Of a DNA stretch of 64,000 nucleotides, positions 7,653 through 16,193 are shown piece by piece. Positions within the stretch are counted from its first letter, which is position 1; every line of letters begins with the position of its first letter. The translations under genes were made by a program, and so were the position numbers. Source of the stretch: Lacrimispora xylanisolvens (lineage in GTDB: Bacteria > Bacillota > Clostridia > Lachnospirales > Lachnospiraceae); contig NZ_PTJA01000006.1 in NCBI RefSeq assembly GCF_002934545.1, forward strand, positions 124,001-188,000, in the 5' to 3' direction. The notes beneath the pieces were generated by a model that saw only the letters and a list, made by a program, of their open reading frames with translations, made no database searches and had not been told where the DNA came from.

Positions 7653-8393
7653 ATGTATAAACTTTTAATATGCGAAGATGAATCATTGGAAAGAAAGGCT
7701 CTGAATCTGATTATTCAGCGCCATTATCCCAACATTCATTTAGTCGGATCTGCAACCACCGGTTTTGAAGCGATTAAGTTAGCGCATCAGCATTTACCAG
7801 ATATAATTCTGATGGACATTGATATGCCTCAATGCAACGGATTAGATGCTCAAAAAGAAATTTGTAATTTTCTGCCTAATGTAAATACAGTTATTATCAC
7901 TGCTTACAATGAGTTCACTTATGCACAGCAGGCGATAAAATGCGGTGTTATTGACTTTTTGCTAAAACCGATTGCTCCAAATGATTTGTATAACTGCCTG
8001 GATAAAATATTGGGATCAATGAAAAAAAAAGACACCTCCCCTACTGTACCGCCTAAATATACAGATTATATTCAGGAAATACTAAATTATATTGATTACC
8101 ACTTTTTAGACGATCTGAGTTTAAGTGACCTGGCTTGTGAATTCAATTTAAATGAGAAGTATTTAAGCCGATACTTTAAACAGAAAACGGGAACTTCGTT
8201 TACGGAATATATTATAAAACTGAAAATAGAGCGTTCAAAAAATATGCTGAAATTCTCTGATGCTCCCATTTATGAAATTGCAGCGGACTTAAATTTTAAT
8301 GACGCTTCCTACTTTACAAAAGTTTTTCAAAAGCAGGAGGGTATTTCTCCCTCTCAATACAGGAAAAAAGCGGGGAACTTTCAGATTGTATAA
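7653..8393 (+). CDS. AraC-type response regulator of the microcompartment operon
   Basis: The 246-residue protein has an N-terminal receiver domain (acidic ICEDES, phosphoacceptor D55 in IILMDIDMPQCNG, conserved Lys in LLKPI) and a C-terminal pair of AraC helix-turn-helix motifs ending in FQKQEGISPSQYRKK. The correct start is the ATG at 7653, with AAAGGAGG eight bases upstream; a GTG at 7644 in the same frame falls inside that ribosome site. Together with the preceding PocR kinase it forms a YesMN-like pair that presumably activates the divergent shell operon. Confidence 0.93.
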   Translation: MYKLLICEDESLERKALNLIIQRHYPNIHLVGSATTGFEAIKLAHQHLPDIILMDIDMPQCNGLDAQKEICNFLPNVNTVIITAYNEFTYAQQAIKCGVIDFLLKPIAPNDLYNCLDKILGSMKKKDTSPTVPPKYTDYIQEILNYIDYHFLDDLSLSDLACEFNLNEKYLSRYFKQKTGTSFTEYIIKLKIERSKNMLKFSDAPIYEIAADLNFNDASYFTKVFQKQEGISPSQYRKKAGNFQIV

Positions 8394-8411
8394 ATTTTAG
8401 AAGTGTATTTA

Positions 8412-8452
8412 AAAGAGCCAGCCTTCTATTGATAAGGAAAGGCTGGCTCTTT
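8412..8452. terminator. Bidirectional intrinsic terminator
   Basis: The 14-base perfect arms AAAGAGCCAGCCTT (8412-8425) and AAGGCTGGCTCTTT (8439-8452) are separated by 13 bases. The stem separates the two converging genes (response regulator and UDG-family gene) and has A/T runs on both sides, so it can stop transcription from either direction. Confidence 0.88.
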
Positions 8453-8466
8453 CCAGGTATTAAGAT

Positions 8467-9045
8467 TTATAAGTTCTTATGAACAATTTCTTTTAAAGCG
8501 GGTAAGACATCCTCTTCATACCACGGATTTTGCTTGAGCCACCCCAGGTTTAAAGGAGAAGGGTGCACCAATGGAAAATATTCAGGTAGATATTTTTGAA
8601 AATTACGTACTGTCTCCGTTAAACTTTTCTCACGTCTTACATTTAAATAATACTTTTGTGAATAGCTGCCGATTAGAATAATAATTTCAACATCTGGCAT
8701 CTCCTCCAGTAAACGTGGATGCCACTTTTGCGCGAAACCTTTTCTGGGAGGTGCATCACCAGTTTTTGCTTTTCCCGGATAATAGAAATCCATAGGCAAT
8801 TGAGCGATACGATTTGTATTATAAAATATTTCTCTGGATACTCCCAGCCACTCTCTTAATCGATCACCGCTTAAATCATTCCAAAACAATTGAGTTGCTT
8901 CTGCTTTACGTCCCGGTGCCTGCCCTACAATGGCAATGCGTGCATCTGCAGAGGCTTTAAAGATTGGGGATATTCCCATTTTTGTATAGGATTCATTCAT
9001 TGGGTCAGCCATGATTTCCTGTTTTATCTTTTCAAATATATTCAT
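8467..9045 (-). CDS. Uracil-DNA glycosylase family protein
   Basis: This 192-residue protein belongs to the uracil-DNA glycosylase superfamily. The water-activating/active-site loop is IAIVGQAPGRKAEAT and the minor-groove loop is LVHPSPLNLGW; the LPMDFYYPGK segment is typical of the bacterial branch annotated as a UDG-family protein. The role is probably base-excision repair, but substrate preference cannot be read from the sequence. It stands alone, converging with the BMC regulator genes and separated from the Fic gene upstream by a terminator. The ATG at 9045 has GAGGTAG upstream. Confidence 0.85.
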   Translation of the reverse strand: MNIFEKIKQEIMADPMNESYTKMGISPIFKASADARIAIVGQAPGRKAEATQLFWNDLSGDRLREWLGVSREIFYNTNRIAQLPMDFYYPGKAKTGDAPPRKGFAQKWHPRLLEEMPDVEIIILIGSYSQKYYLNVRREKSLTETVRNFQKYLPEYFPLVHPSPLNLGWLKQNPWYEEDVLPALKEIVHKNL

Positions 9046-9138
9046 GCTTACTTCTACCTCAGACCTCCGTTAAATTCAACATTTAGCAATCTGCTTAGTT
9101 TAGCTGTATTATAGCATTTAATTTATTGTTTACGTAAA

Positions 9139-9177
9139 AGACCGGTCATTCCCTATTATATTGAGAATAAACGGTCT
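9139..9177 (-). terminator. Terminator after the Fic gene
   Basis: AGACCG (9139-9144) pairs with CGGTCT (9172-9177), with additional inner pairing of ATTC with GAAT. Read on the minus strand the stem is followed by TTTT. It lies just downstream of the fic stop codon. Confidence 0.6.
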
Positions 9178-9205
9178 CGTAATTACATTCTATGTGAAAT
9201 ACACA

Positions 9206-9949
9206 TTAAGTTTGTTCCCGATTTTTTGCCATTCCAAGATAGCGGTCAAGCTGCTGTTGCTCCAGTGTAGCTATCATATCTGCAAAAGGCTTAATATCCT
9301 TTTTTACTGCATAAGCTTCCAGGACATTAAAATATTCCAATCGATTTTCCTTTGCAATGGACACCGGCAAAAAGCCATTGGCCATCAGTTGGTAGTTCAT
9401 AATTAATCGAGAAGTTCTGCCATTTCCATCTGCAAAAGGGTGAATTCTTACAAACTCAGCGTGTGTCCATGCTGCAAGCTCCACAACATTATCTTTGGCT
9501 CTGTCCTGTAAATCCAGATAGAACGCTTTCACCTGACGATACATGTCGCTGGGGCTTGGAGGAGTATGTGCTGCACCAGAAATATATACATCAACGTTCC
9601 GGTATATTCCTCCAAACATGATATTTTCCATTAGAATAGCATGTAAATCCTTTATAATCTGCTCATCTAAAGATTTTTTTTGTGCGATACAGTCTTTTAC
9701 ATACTGATAGGCTTTGTTGTGATTAATAACTTCATAGATTTCCCGAAGCATTTTGCCGCCGACAGATAAACCATCTTCCAGTACCACCTTGGTTTCCAGC
9801 AAGGTAAGTGTGTTCCCTTCGATGGCTGTAGAATGGTGAGTATATTCTAGCTCAAACGCCTTTGCGTAGCTTTTTACCGTTATTTCCGGGAGTGAATCCT
9901 TAATCTGTTCATAGTATTCTTTTTTTTGCAATAATATCTTATAATCCAA
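9206..9949 (-). CDS. Fic/DOC family protein (probable AMP-transferase)
   Basis: The protein carries the complete Fic active-site motif HPFADGNGRTSR around residues 170-181, which transfers AMP (or another nucleotide moiety) to a hydroxyl on a target protein. An inhibitory-helix motif STAIEGN lies near residue 40, ahead of the Fic core, placing it among N-terminally auto-inhibited (class II) Fic proteins. The frame opens with a GTG at 9958, but that codon abuts the AGGAG; the TTG at 9949 has eight-base spacing and is the more likely start. No antitoxin-like partner is adjacent, as expected when the inhibitory helix is built in. Confidence 0.9.
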   Translation of the reverse strand: MDYKILLQKKEYYEQIKDSLPEITVKSYAKAFELEYTHHSTAIEGNTLTLLETKVVLEDGLSVGGKMLREIYEVINHNKAYQYVKDCIAQKKSLDEQIIKDLHAILMENIMFGGIYRNVDVYISGAAHTPPSPSDMYRQVKAFYLDLQDRAKDNVVELAAWTHAEFVRIHPFADGNGRTSRLIMNYQLMANGFLPVSIAKENRLEYFNVLEAYAVKKDIKPFADMIATLEQQQLDRYLGMAKNREQT

Positions 9950-10044
9950 GTTATTCACTCCTATCTTCTTTGTTCTCTTTTACATTATTTTACCATGTAA
10001 TAGTTAATTATTCAACGTAAGCCTAAATATTATTAAACTATCTT

Positions 10045-11061
10045 TCAGCGGTACCCCTCCGGATTACCAATCTGCCACCGCAGGGAATCCTTACACATTT
10101 CATCAATTCCCCGCTCCGCTTCCCAGCCAAGTTCTTCTTTCGCAAGGGAAACATCTGCGAAGCATTCTCCAATATCTCCAGAACGGCGCGGTTTGATGGA
10201 ATAAGGAATTGGTTTTCCCCATGCCTTTGAGAATGCTTCTATCATCTGAAGCACGCTGTATCCACGTCCGGTTCCCAGATTATATATTCTGACCTGGGAA
10301 TTATGGGTAGAAAGTTTCTCCAGAGCCTTAACATGACCCAGAGCCAGATCCACTACATGGATATAATCCCTGACCCCAGTGCCGTCTGGTGTGTTGTAAT
10401 CATTGCCGAAAACGCTGACTTCTCTAAGCTTTCCTACAGCAGCCTGAGTGATATAGGGGGCCAGGTTATTGGGAATTCCCGTTGGGTCCTCACCGATCAG
10501 CCCGCTTTGGTGAGCCCCCACTGGATTAAAATAGCGAAGTATAATAACGCTCCACTCTGGGTCCGCAGTATGAAGATCCGCAAGAATTTGTTCCAACATA
10601 CCCTTGGTCTGACCATAGGGATTAGTGATGCTTCCTTTTGGGCACTCCTCAGTGATGGGAACAAAGGCCGGATCTCCATACACAGTGGCAGAAGAGCTGA
10701 AAATAATCTTTTTTATCCCATAAGCTCTCATGACCTCACATAAAACAAGAGTCCCGGTAATGTTATTATGGTAATATTCCAAAGGCTTTGAGACCGATTC
10801 TCCTACTGCCTTTAAGCCCGCAAAATGGATTACTGCCTCAATTGCTTCCTTATTAAATATTTCTTCCAGCGCGTCTCTGTCCAGAAGATCTGTCTTATAA
10901 AAAGTCACCTGCCTGCGGGTAATTGCTTCCACTTTCTTCAATGACACACATGAAGAGTTCGATAGATTGTCCACCACAACCACATCATATCCCCGTTCTA
11001 AAAGCTCCACACAGGTATGGCTGCCGATATATCCGGCACCCCCTGTCACCAGTATCTTCAT
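10045..11061 (-). CDS. galE: UDP-glucose 4-epimerase
   Basis: This 338-residue extended short-chain dehydrogenase interconverts UDP-galactose and UDP-glucose (and possibly the N-acetyl forms). The NAD-binding motif [10 protein letters not shown] is at residues 6-15, SSSATVYG near 122, and the catalytic tyrosine and lysine are Y149 and K153. It is the last gene of a three-gene minus-strand operon with an N-acetylhexosamine kinase-like gene and a sugar nucleotidyltransferase gene. In the LNB/GNB pathway of bifidobacteria the same three activities turn GalNAc/Gal-1-phosphate into Glc-type sugars, so I infer that role here. The ATG at 11061 has AAAGGGGA upstream. Confidence 0.95.
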   Translation of the reverse strand: MKILVTGGAGYIGSHTCVELLERGYDVVVVDNLSNSSCVSLKKVEAITRRQVTFYKTDLLDRDALEEIFNKEAIEAVIHFAGLKAVGESVSKPLEYYHNNITGTLVLCEVMRAYGIKKIIFSSSATVYGDPAFVPITEECPKGSITNPYGQTKGMLEQILADLHTADPEWSVIILRYFNPVGAHQSGLIGEDPTGIPNNLAPYITQAAVGKLREVSVFGNDYNTPDGTGVRDYIHVVDLALGHVKALEKLSTHNSQVRIYNLGTGRGYSVLQMIEAFSKAWGKPIPYSIKPRRSGDIGECFADVSLAKEELGWEAERGIDEMCKDSLRWQIGNPEGYR

Positions 11062-11080
11062 CCTTTATCCCCTTTCTTTC

Positions 11081-12190
11081 CTATTGATATTTATTTATAA
11101 TTTCTTTCATCTCCACCCACTTCTTCTCCATATCCGCTACCAGAGCAAACTGGGTTCTTGCACGATCTAAGTTGTGGTTATCCCTGCTGGTGTGGAAATA
11201 GGTATCTCCCTGAAGGAAATCTGTTAAGAAACGCATACCGCATTCATAAGTCATTAATTTGGCACCCATAGGGAGCATTGTTCTTTCCTCTGCCGTCAAT
11301 ACCTCTTTGCAGCCTTCCATATAGCCTTTCGTATAGATTTCAAACAATTCCAGAGATAAGGATGCCTTGCTGGAATCTGGATCATCCTCTTCGGCCGTAT
11401 TGGCTCCGAACCGGATGGCATCACCGAAATCAAAGATAGAGAGCCCCGGCATAATGGTGTCTAAATCAATGACACACAAAGCCTCGCCAGTCTGGTCATC
11501 GATCATGATATTGTTAAGCTTGGTGTCATTGTGAGTTACACGGAGCGGCAGCCCGCCTTCTCGCAGCAGTTTCATTGCAGTATCTGCCTCGCTTTCCCTG
11601 TCCAGTACAAAATTTATCTCTTTGCTGACTAAGTGAGCCCGATTACAGACATCCGCTTTGACCGCTTCTTTAAAAGCTTGCAGGCGAACCGGCGTATTAT
11701 GGAAATTCAAGATGGTTTCCGTCAGTTTTCCGGCGGGGTATTCTCCCAGTCTGCACAGGAAACGACCGAAGGCTCTGCCGCTCTGGTAAAAATCTTCCGG
11801 ATTTCTCACCTTATCGTAGGTGGTAGCCCCCTCGATAAAAAGGTAACCTCGCCAATAGTTCCCATCGCTGTCCTGACAGTAATCCTTTCCATCCCGCGCT
11901 TTAACAATATTTAACGTCTCCCGGTCCGGATCTCCAGCCTGAGCAATAATCGCTTCACGAAGAAACGAGGTGACACCTGAGATATTTTTCATAAGAGAGA
12001 CCGGATCCTTAAATACCTCATTGTTGATTCTCTGTATGATGTAAGGCTTTATGGCTCCCCTGTCCACACAGACCAGACGGAACGTATCATTAATATGACC
12101 ATTTCCATAGCGTTCACATGATACCACTTCTCCCTGGAAGGCCAGCAGACCAATGGCCTCCCCGATTTTTTTACATTGTGCGTCTCCCAT
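11081..12190 (-). CDS. N-acetylhexosamine kinase-like phosphotransferase (NahK/LnpB-like)
   Basis: This 369-residue protein of the aminoglycoside-phosphotransferase (APH) fold phosphorylates the anomeric hydroxyl of a sugar in the NahK family. Visible motifs are ERYGNGHINDTF (nucleotide loop), the catalytic loop LRVTHNDTKLNNIM and the metal-binding VIDLDTIMPG followed by FDFGDAIR. The start is the ATG at 12190, which overlaps the upstream TAA as TAATG and has GGGAGGA seven bases before it; a longer frame begins inside the nucleotidyltransferase. Its position between a nucleotidyltransferase and galE matches the Leloir-like LNB/GNB salvage route, but no GH112 phosphorylase gene is in the window. 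Confidence 0.85.
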   Translation of the reverse strand: MGDAQCKKIGEAIGLLAFQGEVVSCERYGNGHINDTFRLVCVDRGAIKPYIIQRINNEVFKDPVSLMKNISGVTSFLREAIIAQAGDPDRETLNIVKARDGKDYCQDSDGNYWRGYLFIEGATTYDKVRNPEDFYQSGRAFGRFLCRLGEYPAGKLTETILNFHNTPVRLQAFKEAVKADVCNRAHLVSKEINFVLDRESEADTAMKLLREGGLPLRVTHNDTKLNNIMIDDQTGEALCVIDLDTIMPGLSIFDFGDAIRFGANTAEEDDPDSSKASLSLELFEIYTKGYMEGCKEVLTAEERTMLPMGAKLMTYECGMRFLTDFLQGDTYFHTSRDNHNLDRARTQFALVADMEKKWVEMKEIINKYQ

Positions 12191-13119
12191 TACTGTTCCT
12201 CCCAAAGTTTTTCCGGATAAATACCTGTTTTCTTAAGTTCCCTGACGGCATTTACCACCGTTTCCTTATCTTCTTTGTAAGTGACACCGTACCAACGGTC
12301 CACGCTCTTTAAAACGGTAACCTCCGCCTTATATTCCTTTAACAGCTCATCCACCACAAAAGGAAGGAAATATTCACATTTTAACGGATTTCCCGGAAGT
12401 TCTTTATTCAGAAAAACGGCAAACCTCTGGTCAAGCTCTTTAATTATACTTTTTGTAAATCCCCACATATTCATGGAAACAACGGTGTCCTCGCCCAGCT
12501 CTGTCCAGGTCTTGCCGTCATCCTCTGTAAATTTCGCCTTATTTCCCTGCTTTTCAATTCTGGTGCGTTCATGGATATCTACAAGCTTTCCATCTTCACT
12601 GATGGTGCACACGCCCCTTGCCACATGACCATTTTCCGTCAAGGTATTATAAAGGCGGTAGCCTACCATGGTATACTGATACTTCTCACCGTCGGAAATC
12701 TCTGACAACTGATTGTATATGGACACAAACGCGCTTTTTCCATAATAATCATCCGCATTAATCACGGCAAAAGGTCCGTCAATCACATCCTGGCAGCATA
12801 AAATAGCATGACCGGTTCCCCACGGCTTCACCCTTCCCTCCGGCACCTGATACCCGGCCGGAAGCCGGTCCAGCTCCTGGTATACATATTCCACTTTCAC
12901 GTGGGACGCTATGCGGTCTCCAATGTTCTCCCTGAATTCTTTCTCAATGGCTTTCTTAATAATAAAAACAACCTTCTCAAATCCGGCCTGAACCGCATCA
13001 AAAATTGAATAATCAATGATCTTGTTCCCATATGCATCGATAGAGTCTATCTGTTTTAATCCACCATAACGGCTGCCCATACCTGCAGCCATAATCACCA
13101 GAACTGGTTTTCCGTTCAT
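12190..13119 (-). CDS. Sugar-phosphate nucleotidyltransferase
   Basis: The 309-residue protein is an NTP-transferase-fold enzyme that joins a sugar-1-phosphate to a nucleotide. The N-terminal signature is LVIMAAGMGSRYGGLKQID, and the metal-binding segment is FAVINADDYYG; GTGHAILCC lies between them. Its operon partners suggest that it makes UDP-hexose or UDP-HexNAc from the phosphate supplied by the kinase, in place of a galT-like uridylyltransferase. This is inference, because nucleotide specificity is not readable. The ATG at 13119 follows AGGAGGT. The gene is divergent from an AraC regulator that probably controls it. Confidence 0.87.
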   Translation of the reverse strand: MNGKPVLVIMAAGMGSRYGGLKQIDSIDAYGNKIIDYSIFDAVQAGFEKVVFIIKKAIEKEFRENIGDRIASHVKVEYVYQELDRLPAGYQVPEGRVKPWGTGHAILCCQDVIDGPFAVINADDYYGKSAFVSIYNQLSEISDGEKYQYTMVGYRLYNTLTENGHVARGVCTISEDGKLVDIHERTRIEKQGNKAKFTEDDGKTWTELGEDTVVSMNMWGFTKSIIKELDQRFAVFLNKELPGNPLKCEYFLPFVVDELLKEYKAEVTVLKSVDRWYGVTYKEDKETVVNAVRELKKTGIYPEKLWEEQ

Positions 13120-13175
13120 TGCTGTTACCTCCTGAAATTTACTATCCTCAGTATAATGAATATGCTCATAAAAAT

Positions 13176-13208
13176 ATTTACACGATCTATTATTTTATTT
13201 ACACGATC
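13176..13208. promoter_or_regulatory. Helically phased direct repeats, probable AraC-family binding site
   Basis: The 12-base sequence ATTTACACGATC occurs at 13176-13187 and again at 13197-13208, a 21-base (two helical turns) phase. This is the geometry of AraC-type half-sites. The pair lies between the nucleotidyltransferase operon and the divergent AraC gene, just upstream of both starts, so autoregulation plus operon control is the natural reading. Confidence 0.65.
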
Positions 13209-13283
13209 GTACTCTTCTTTCATTTTTACAGAAGAATGTGGTATACTGATTTTAAGAATAAACATCAAAAGAAAGGATAACCC

Positions 13284-14180
13284 ATGGCCTATAAAAGCAC
13301 TTCGCTCCGTCCCTCAGCTGTCATTAAAAAGATTATAACGGTTCACTATTTTGAATACATGAGCAATTTCACTTTTCCCGGTGAAAGCCACGACTTCTGG
13401 GAATTTGTCTGCGTTGACAAGGGAGTCATTGACGTGGTGGCAGACGGGAAACAAATCCCTTTAAAGAGGGGAAATATCATCTTCCACAGTCCAGGGGAAT
13501 TCCATAACATACTGACCAATGGAACGATTGCCCCCAATCTGGTTGTAGTTGGATTTGAATGCAATTCTCCCTGCATGAAAGCATTGAAAGGAAAAGTTTT
13601 GTCTGTTCAGGAAACGGAAGCAGCTCTTCTTGCCCAGATTATCATAGAAGCCCGGAATGCATTTACTGGAAGGCTTGACGATCCCTACCAGGAAGAACTG
13701 GTCAGGCGGCAGCCCGTCGCTTCCTTTGGCGCCGAACAGCTGATCGGCAATTATCTGGAAGAACTGATTATCCACCTCTACCGTAAATATATTTCCAATC
13801 CGGGGCAGATTCTCACGGATAGTCCGGCAGAGAGCCGGATCCATGGAGATATCCATAACCGGATCGTCCGCTACATGGAAGAACATTTAAGAGAGCATCT
13901 TACCATTGAATCCATTTGCCGTGACAATTTGATCGGGCGGTCCCAGCTTCAGAAAATATTCCGGGAAGCCCACGGCTGCGGCGTTATCGATTTTTTCTTA
14001 AATAAGAAAACAGAAGCGGCCAAACAATTAATTCGAAACAACCAGATGAACTTTACGGAAATTTCAGACTGTCTGGGTTATAGCTCCATCCACTACTTTA
14101 CAAGGCAGTTTAAAAAAATCACCGGAATGACTCCCACCGAATACGCCTCCTCTATACGTTCTCTCTCCGAAAAGGCATAG
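13284..14180 (+). CDS. AraC-family regulator with cupin sensor domain
   Basis: The 298-residue protein has an N-terminal cupin-like ligand domain (FTFPGESHDFWEFVCVDKG, HSPGEFHNI) and two C-terminal helix-turn-helix motifs, the second ending FKKITGMTPTEYASS. The cupin carries the His/Glu pattern expected of a small-sugar sensor. It is divergent from the nucleotidyltransferase/kinase/galE operon, and phased repeats lie between them. The ATG at 13284 has AAAGGA upstream. It could also act on the DUF2264 gene that follows in the same direction 117 bases later, though that gene has its own dyad. Confidence 0.88.
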   Translation: MAYKSTSLRPSAVIKKIITVHYFEYMSNFTFPGESHDFWEFVCVDKGVIDVVADGKQIPLKRGNIIFHSPGEFHNILTNGTIAPNLVVVGFECNSPCMKALKGKVLSVQETEAALLAQIIIEARNAFTGRLDDPYQEELVRRQPVASFGAEQLIGNYLEELIIHLYRKYISNPGQILTDSPAESRIHGDIHNRIVRYMEEHLREHLTIESICRDNLIGRSQLQKIFREAHGCGVIDFFLNKKTEAAKQLIRNNQMNFTEISDCLGYSSIHYFTRQFKKITGMTPTEYASSIRSLSEKA

Positions 14181-14236
14181 AGGCTTATTTTTGTTCATTG
14201 ATTCATTATATAGTCCATATACATGCCGGGGTGAAA

Positions 14237-14269
14237 AAGATTATAATTAATATGAATTATAACAATCTT
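14237..14269. promoter_or_regulatory. Inverted repeat before the DUF2264 gene
   Basis: TTATAATT (14241-14248) and AATTATAA (14255-14262) are perfect arms with a six-base loop. They are flanked by AAGA and TCTT, which extend the symmetry imperfectly. It sits 30-60 bases before the ATG at 14298, where an operator or a leader hairpin would be. Confidence 0.4.
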
Positions 14270-14297
14270 TAACTGTTTATTTAAACGGAGGCACTCC

Positions 14298-16133
14298 ATG
14301 CAAAATTTACCGATTCAAGATAATCCTTTACAGACTCGTCAGGATTTAGTGAAAGCTTTAGAAACAATCGTTCATCCTCTGATCCCATATTATTCTGACA
14401 GGAACACGCAGCTAATTTTAGGCAACACTGGTACGTGGGCTGTAAGCCGCACTGCTAATATGGAAGCACTGGCCAGACCTCTCTGGGGGCTGGTTCCTGC
14501 AGCTGCAGGAGGTTTTACAGATGATATCTGGCTTATTTACCACGATGCGATCCGCTATGGCACCAATCCATCTTCTCCGGAATATTGGGGCGATATTGAG
14601 GATAATGATCAAAAAACAGTAGAAACTGCTGTATTAGGACTTGCCCTTTGTATGGCACCTGAGCAATTATTTTATCCGCTCTCCAAAGAAGAGCAGACTC
14701 GATTCGCAGACTGGCTCTATCAGGTAAACTATCATAAAGTTCCTGAGAACAACTGGAGATTTTTTATCGTTCTTGTTAATCTTGGTTTAAAAAATGTTGG
14801 AATGCCTTATGACAGGGAACGCATAAAACAGGAATTAGAAGCTCTGGATACTTATTATCTGGGGGATGGCTGGTATTCTGATGGTGCAACCGAACAAAGA
14901 GATTATTATATTGCTTTTGCCATGCACTATTACGCCTTAATTTACGCACATCTGATGAAAGAGGAAGATCCTGTTCGAAGTAAACTTTACATAGAGCGCG
15001 CCAAGATCTTTGCTCAGGATTTCATCTATTGGTTTTCAGAAGATGGTGACTGCGTCCCTTACGGAAGAAGTCTGACTTATCGCTTTGCACAATGCGCTTT
15101 TTGGGGTGCACTGGCCCTTAATGATGTGGAAGTTTTTTCCTATGGGGTTATGAAAGGAATTGTTCTAAGGCACCTTAGAAACTGGTTCCAGAAGCCTATA
15201 TTTAGTCGTGACGGTATTCTTAGCATTGGGTATTGCTATGAAAATCTGGTTATGTCTGAATCTTATAATGCTCCTGGATCACCTGCCTGGTCATTAAAAG
15301 CCTTTTTACCTCTTGCCTTATCAGAAAGCCATCCTTTCTGGCAGGCAAAAGAAGAACCATTGCCTGCCTTATCCTACAAAAGAGTTATGCCTCATCCTCA
15401 TATGGTTTTTGTCAGAAAACCACATCATGTAGCAGCATTTACCGCTGGACAATATGCCGGCTTTGAGCCTGCTCATATGGCAGCAAAATATGAGAAATTT
15501 GCCTACTCTAATGTATTTGGCTTCAGTGTACCAAGGGGCGATTATGACCTTGCACAAAATGCTCCTGACAGCATGTTAGCGTTAAGTGAACAGGATAGTT
15601 ATTACCGCGTCAGAAGGAATTGTGAATTATTGGAACTAAATGAAGAACTTATCCGTTCTCGTTGGAAACCATGGCCGGACGTAACGGTCACAACTACCGT
15701 TTTCCCGGGATTACCCTGGCATTATCGTATTCATGATATTGAAACCCAGCGTCCTCTATTTGCAGCGGACTGCGGTTTTTCCATTCCAAGAGCTGCTGAC
15801 AGAGGGGGAGAGTTTATCCCTTCTGAAGCACAAAATACTGAAAATGGTTATCTGATCTTTGAGTGTCCTTATGAAGATGAGGATAAAGGAACCTGCTATC
15901 ATTATATCAGTGGAATATACGATTTAAGCGGAGAAGGAACAGCTCATTTTATCCAGGCAGATAGCAATAGTAATCTGATCCATCCAAGAACCTACATACC
16001 CATAATCCAGTCACAGCTGAAACCTGGTAAACACAGACTTATTTCTGCCGTTTTTGCCGGAACAAAGGAAGCATTGCCCTCCCATATCCCAATGACTGCA
16101 GAGATGTTGCTGGCACTTTTGGAAAATAAATAA
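14298..16133 (+). CDS. DUF2264 family protein, putative glycan-processing enzyme
   Basis: The 611-residue protein matches the DUF2264 family over its length: MEALARPLWGLVPAAAGG near residue 55, ENNWRFFIVLVNLGLK near 150, and DGWYSDGATEQRDYYIAFAMHYY near 195. The N-terminal 380 residues look like an (alpha/alpha)6 barrel and the rest a beta-rich domain. From memory, members of this family are associated with polysaccharide utilisation loci and may include exo-beta-glucuronidases, but I cannot verify that here. There is no signal peptide, so it acts in the cytoplasm, which fits processing of imported oligosaccharides. Its neighbours are an AraC regulator, the CBM9-AraC regulator and a sulfatase/GH88 operon. 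Confidence 0.8.
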   Translation: MQNLPIQDNPLQTRQDLVKALETIVHPLIPYYSDRNTQLILGNTGTWAVSRTANMEALARPLWGLVPAAAGGFTDDIWLIYHDAIRYGTNPSSPEYWGDIEDNDQKTVETAVLGLALCMAPEQLFYPLSKEEQTRFADWLYQVNYHKVPENNWRFFIVLVNLGLKNVGMPYDRERIKQELEALDTYYLGDGWYSDGATEQRDYYIAFAMHYYALIYAHLMKEEDPVRSKLYIERAKIFAQDFIYWFSEDGDCVPYGRSLTYRFAQCAFWGALALNDVEVFSYGVMKGIVLRHLRNWFQKPIFSRDGILSIGYCYENLVMSESYNAPGSPAWSLKAFLPLALSESHPFWQAKEEPLPALSYKRVMPHPHMVFVRKPHHVAAFTAGQYAGFEPAHMAAKYEKFAYSNVFGFSVPRGDYDLAQNAPDSMLALSEQDSYYRVRRNCELLELNEELIRSRWKPWPDVTVTTTVFPGLPWHYRIHDIETQRPLFAADCGFSIPRAADRGGEFIPSEAQNTENGYLIFECPYEDEDKGTCYHYISGIYDLSGEGTAHFIQADSNSNLIHPRTYIPIIQSQLKPGKHRLISAVFAGTKEALPSHIPMTAEMLLALLENK

Positions 16134-16141
16134 TAATTAGA

Positions 16142-16181
16142 AAACGCCCCTGGTCTCAATCTTAAAAGGCCAGGAGCGTTT
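16142..16181. terminator. Bidirectional terminator between DUF2264 and the CBM9-AraC gene
   Basis: AAACGC-C-CCTGG (16142-16153) pairs with CCAGG-A-GCGTTT (16170-16181) with a single mismatch. It lies between two converging genes and is flanked by A and T runs. Confidence 0.75.
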
Positions 16182-16193
16182 AACATGAAAGAA

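Noticed and set aside
7644-7653. GTG start for the BMC response regulator at 7644
   Set aside because: The GTG lies inside the AAAGGAGG ribosome site; the ATG at 7653 fits spacing and the receiver-domain start.
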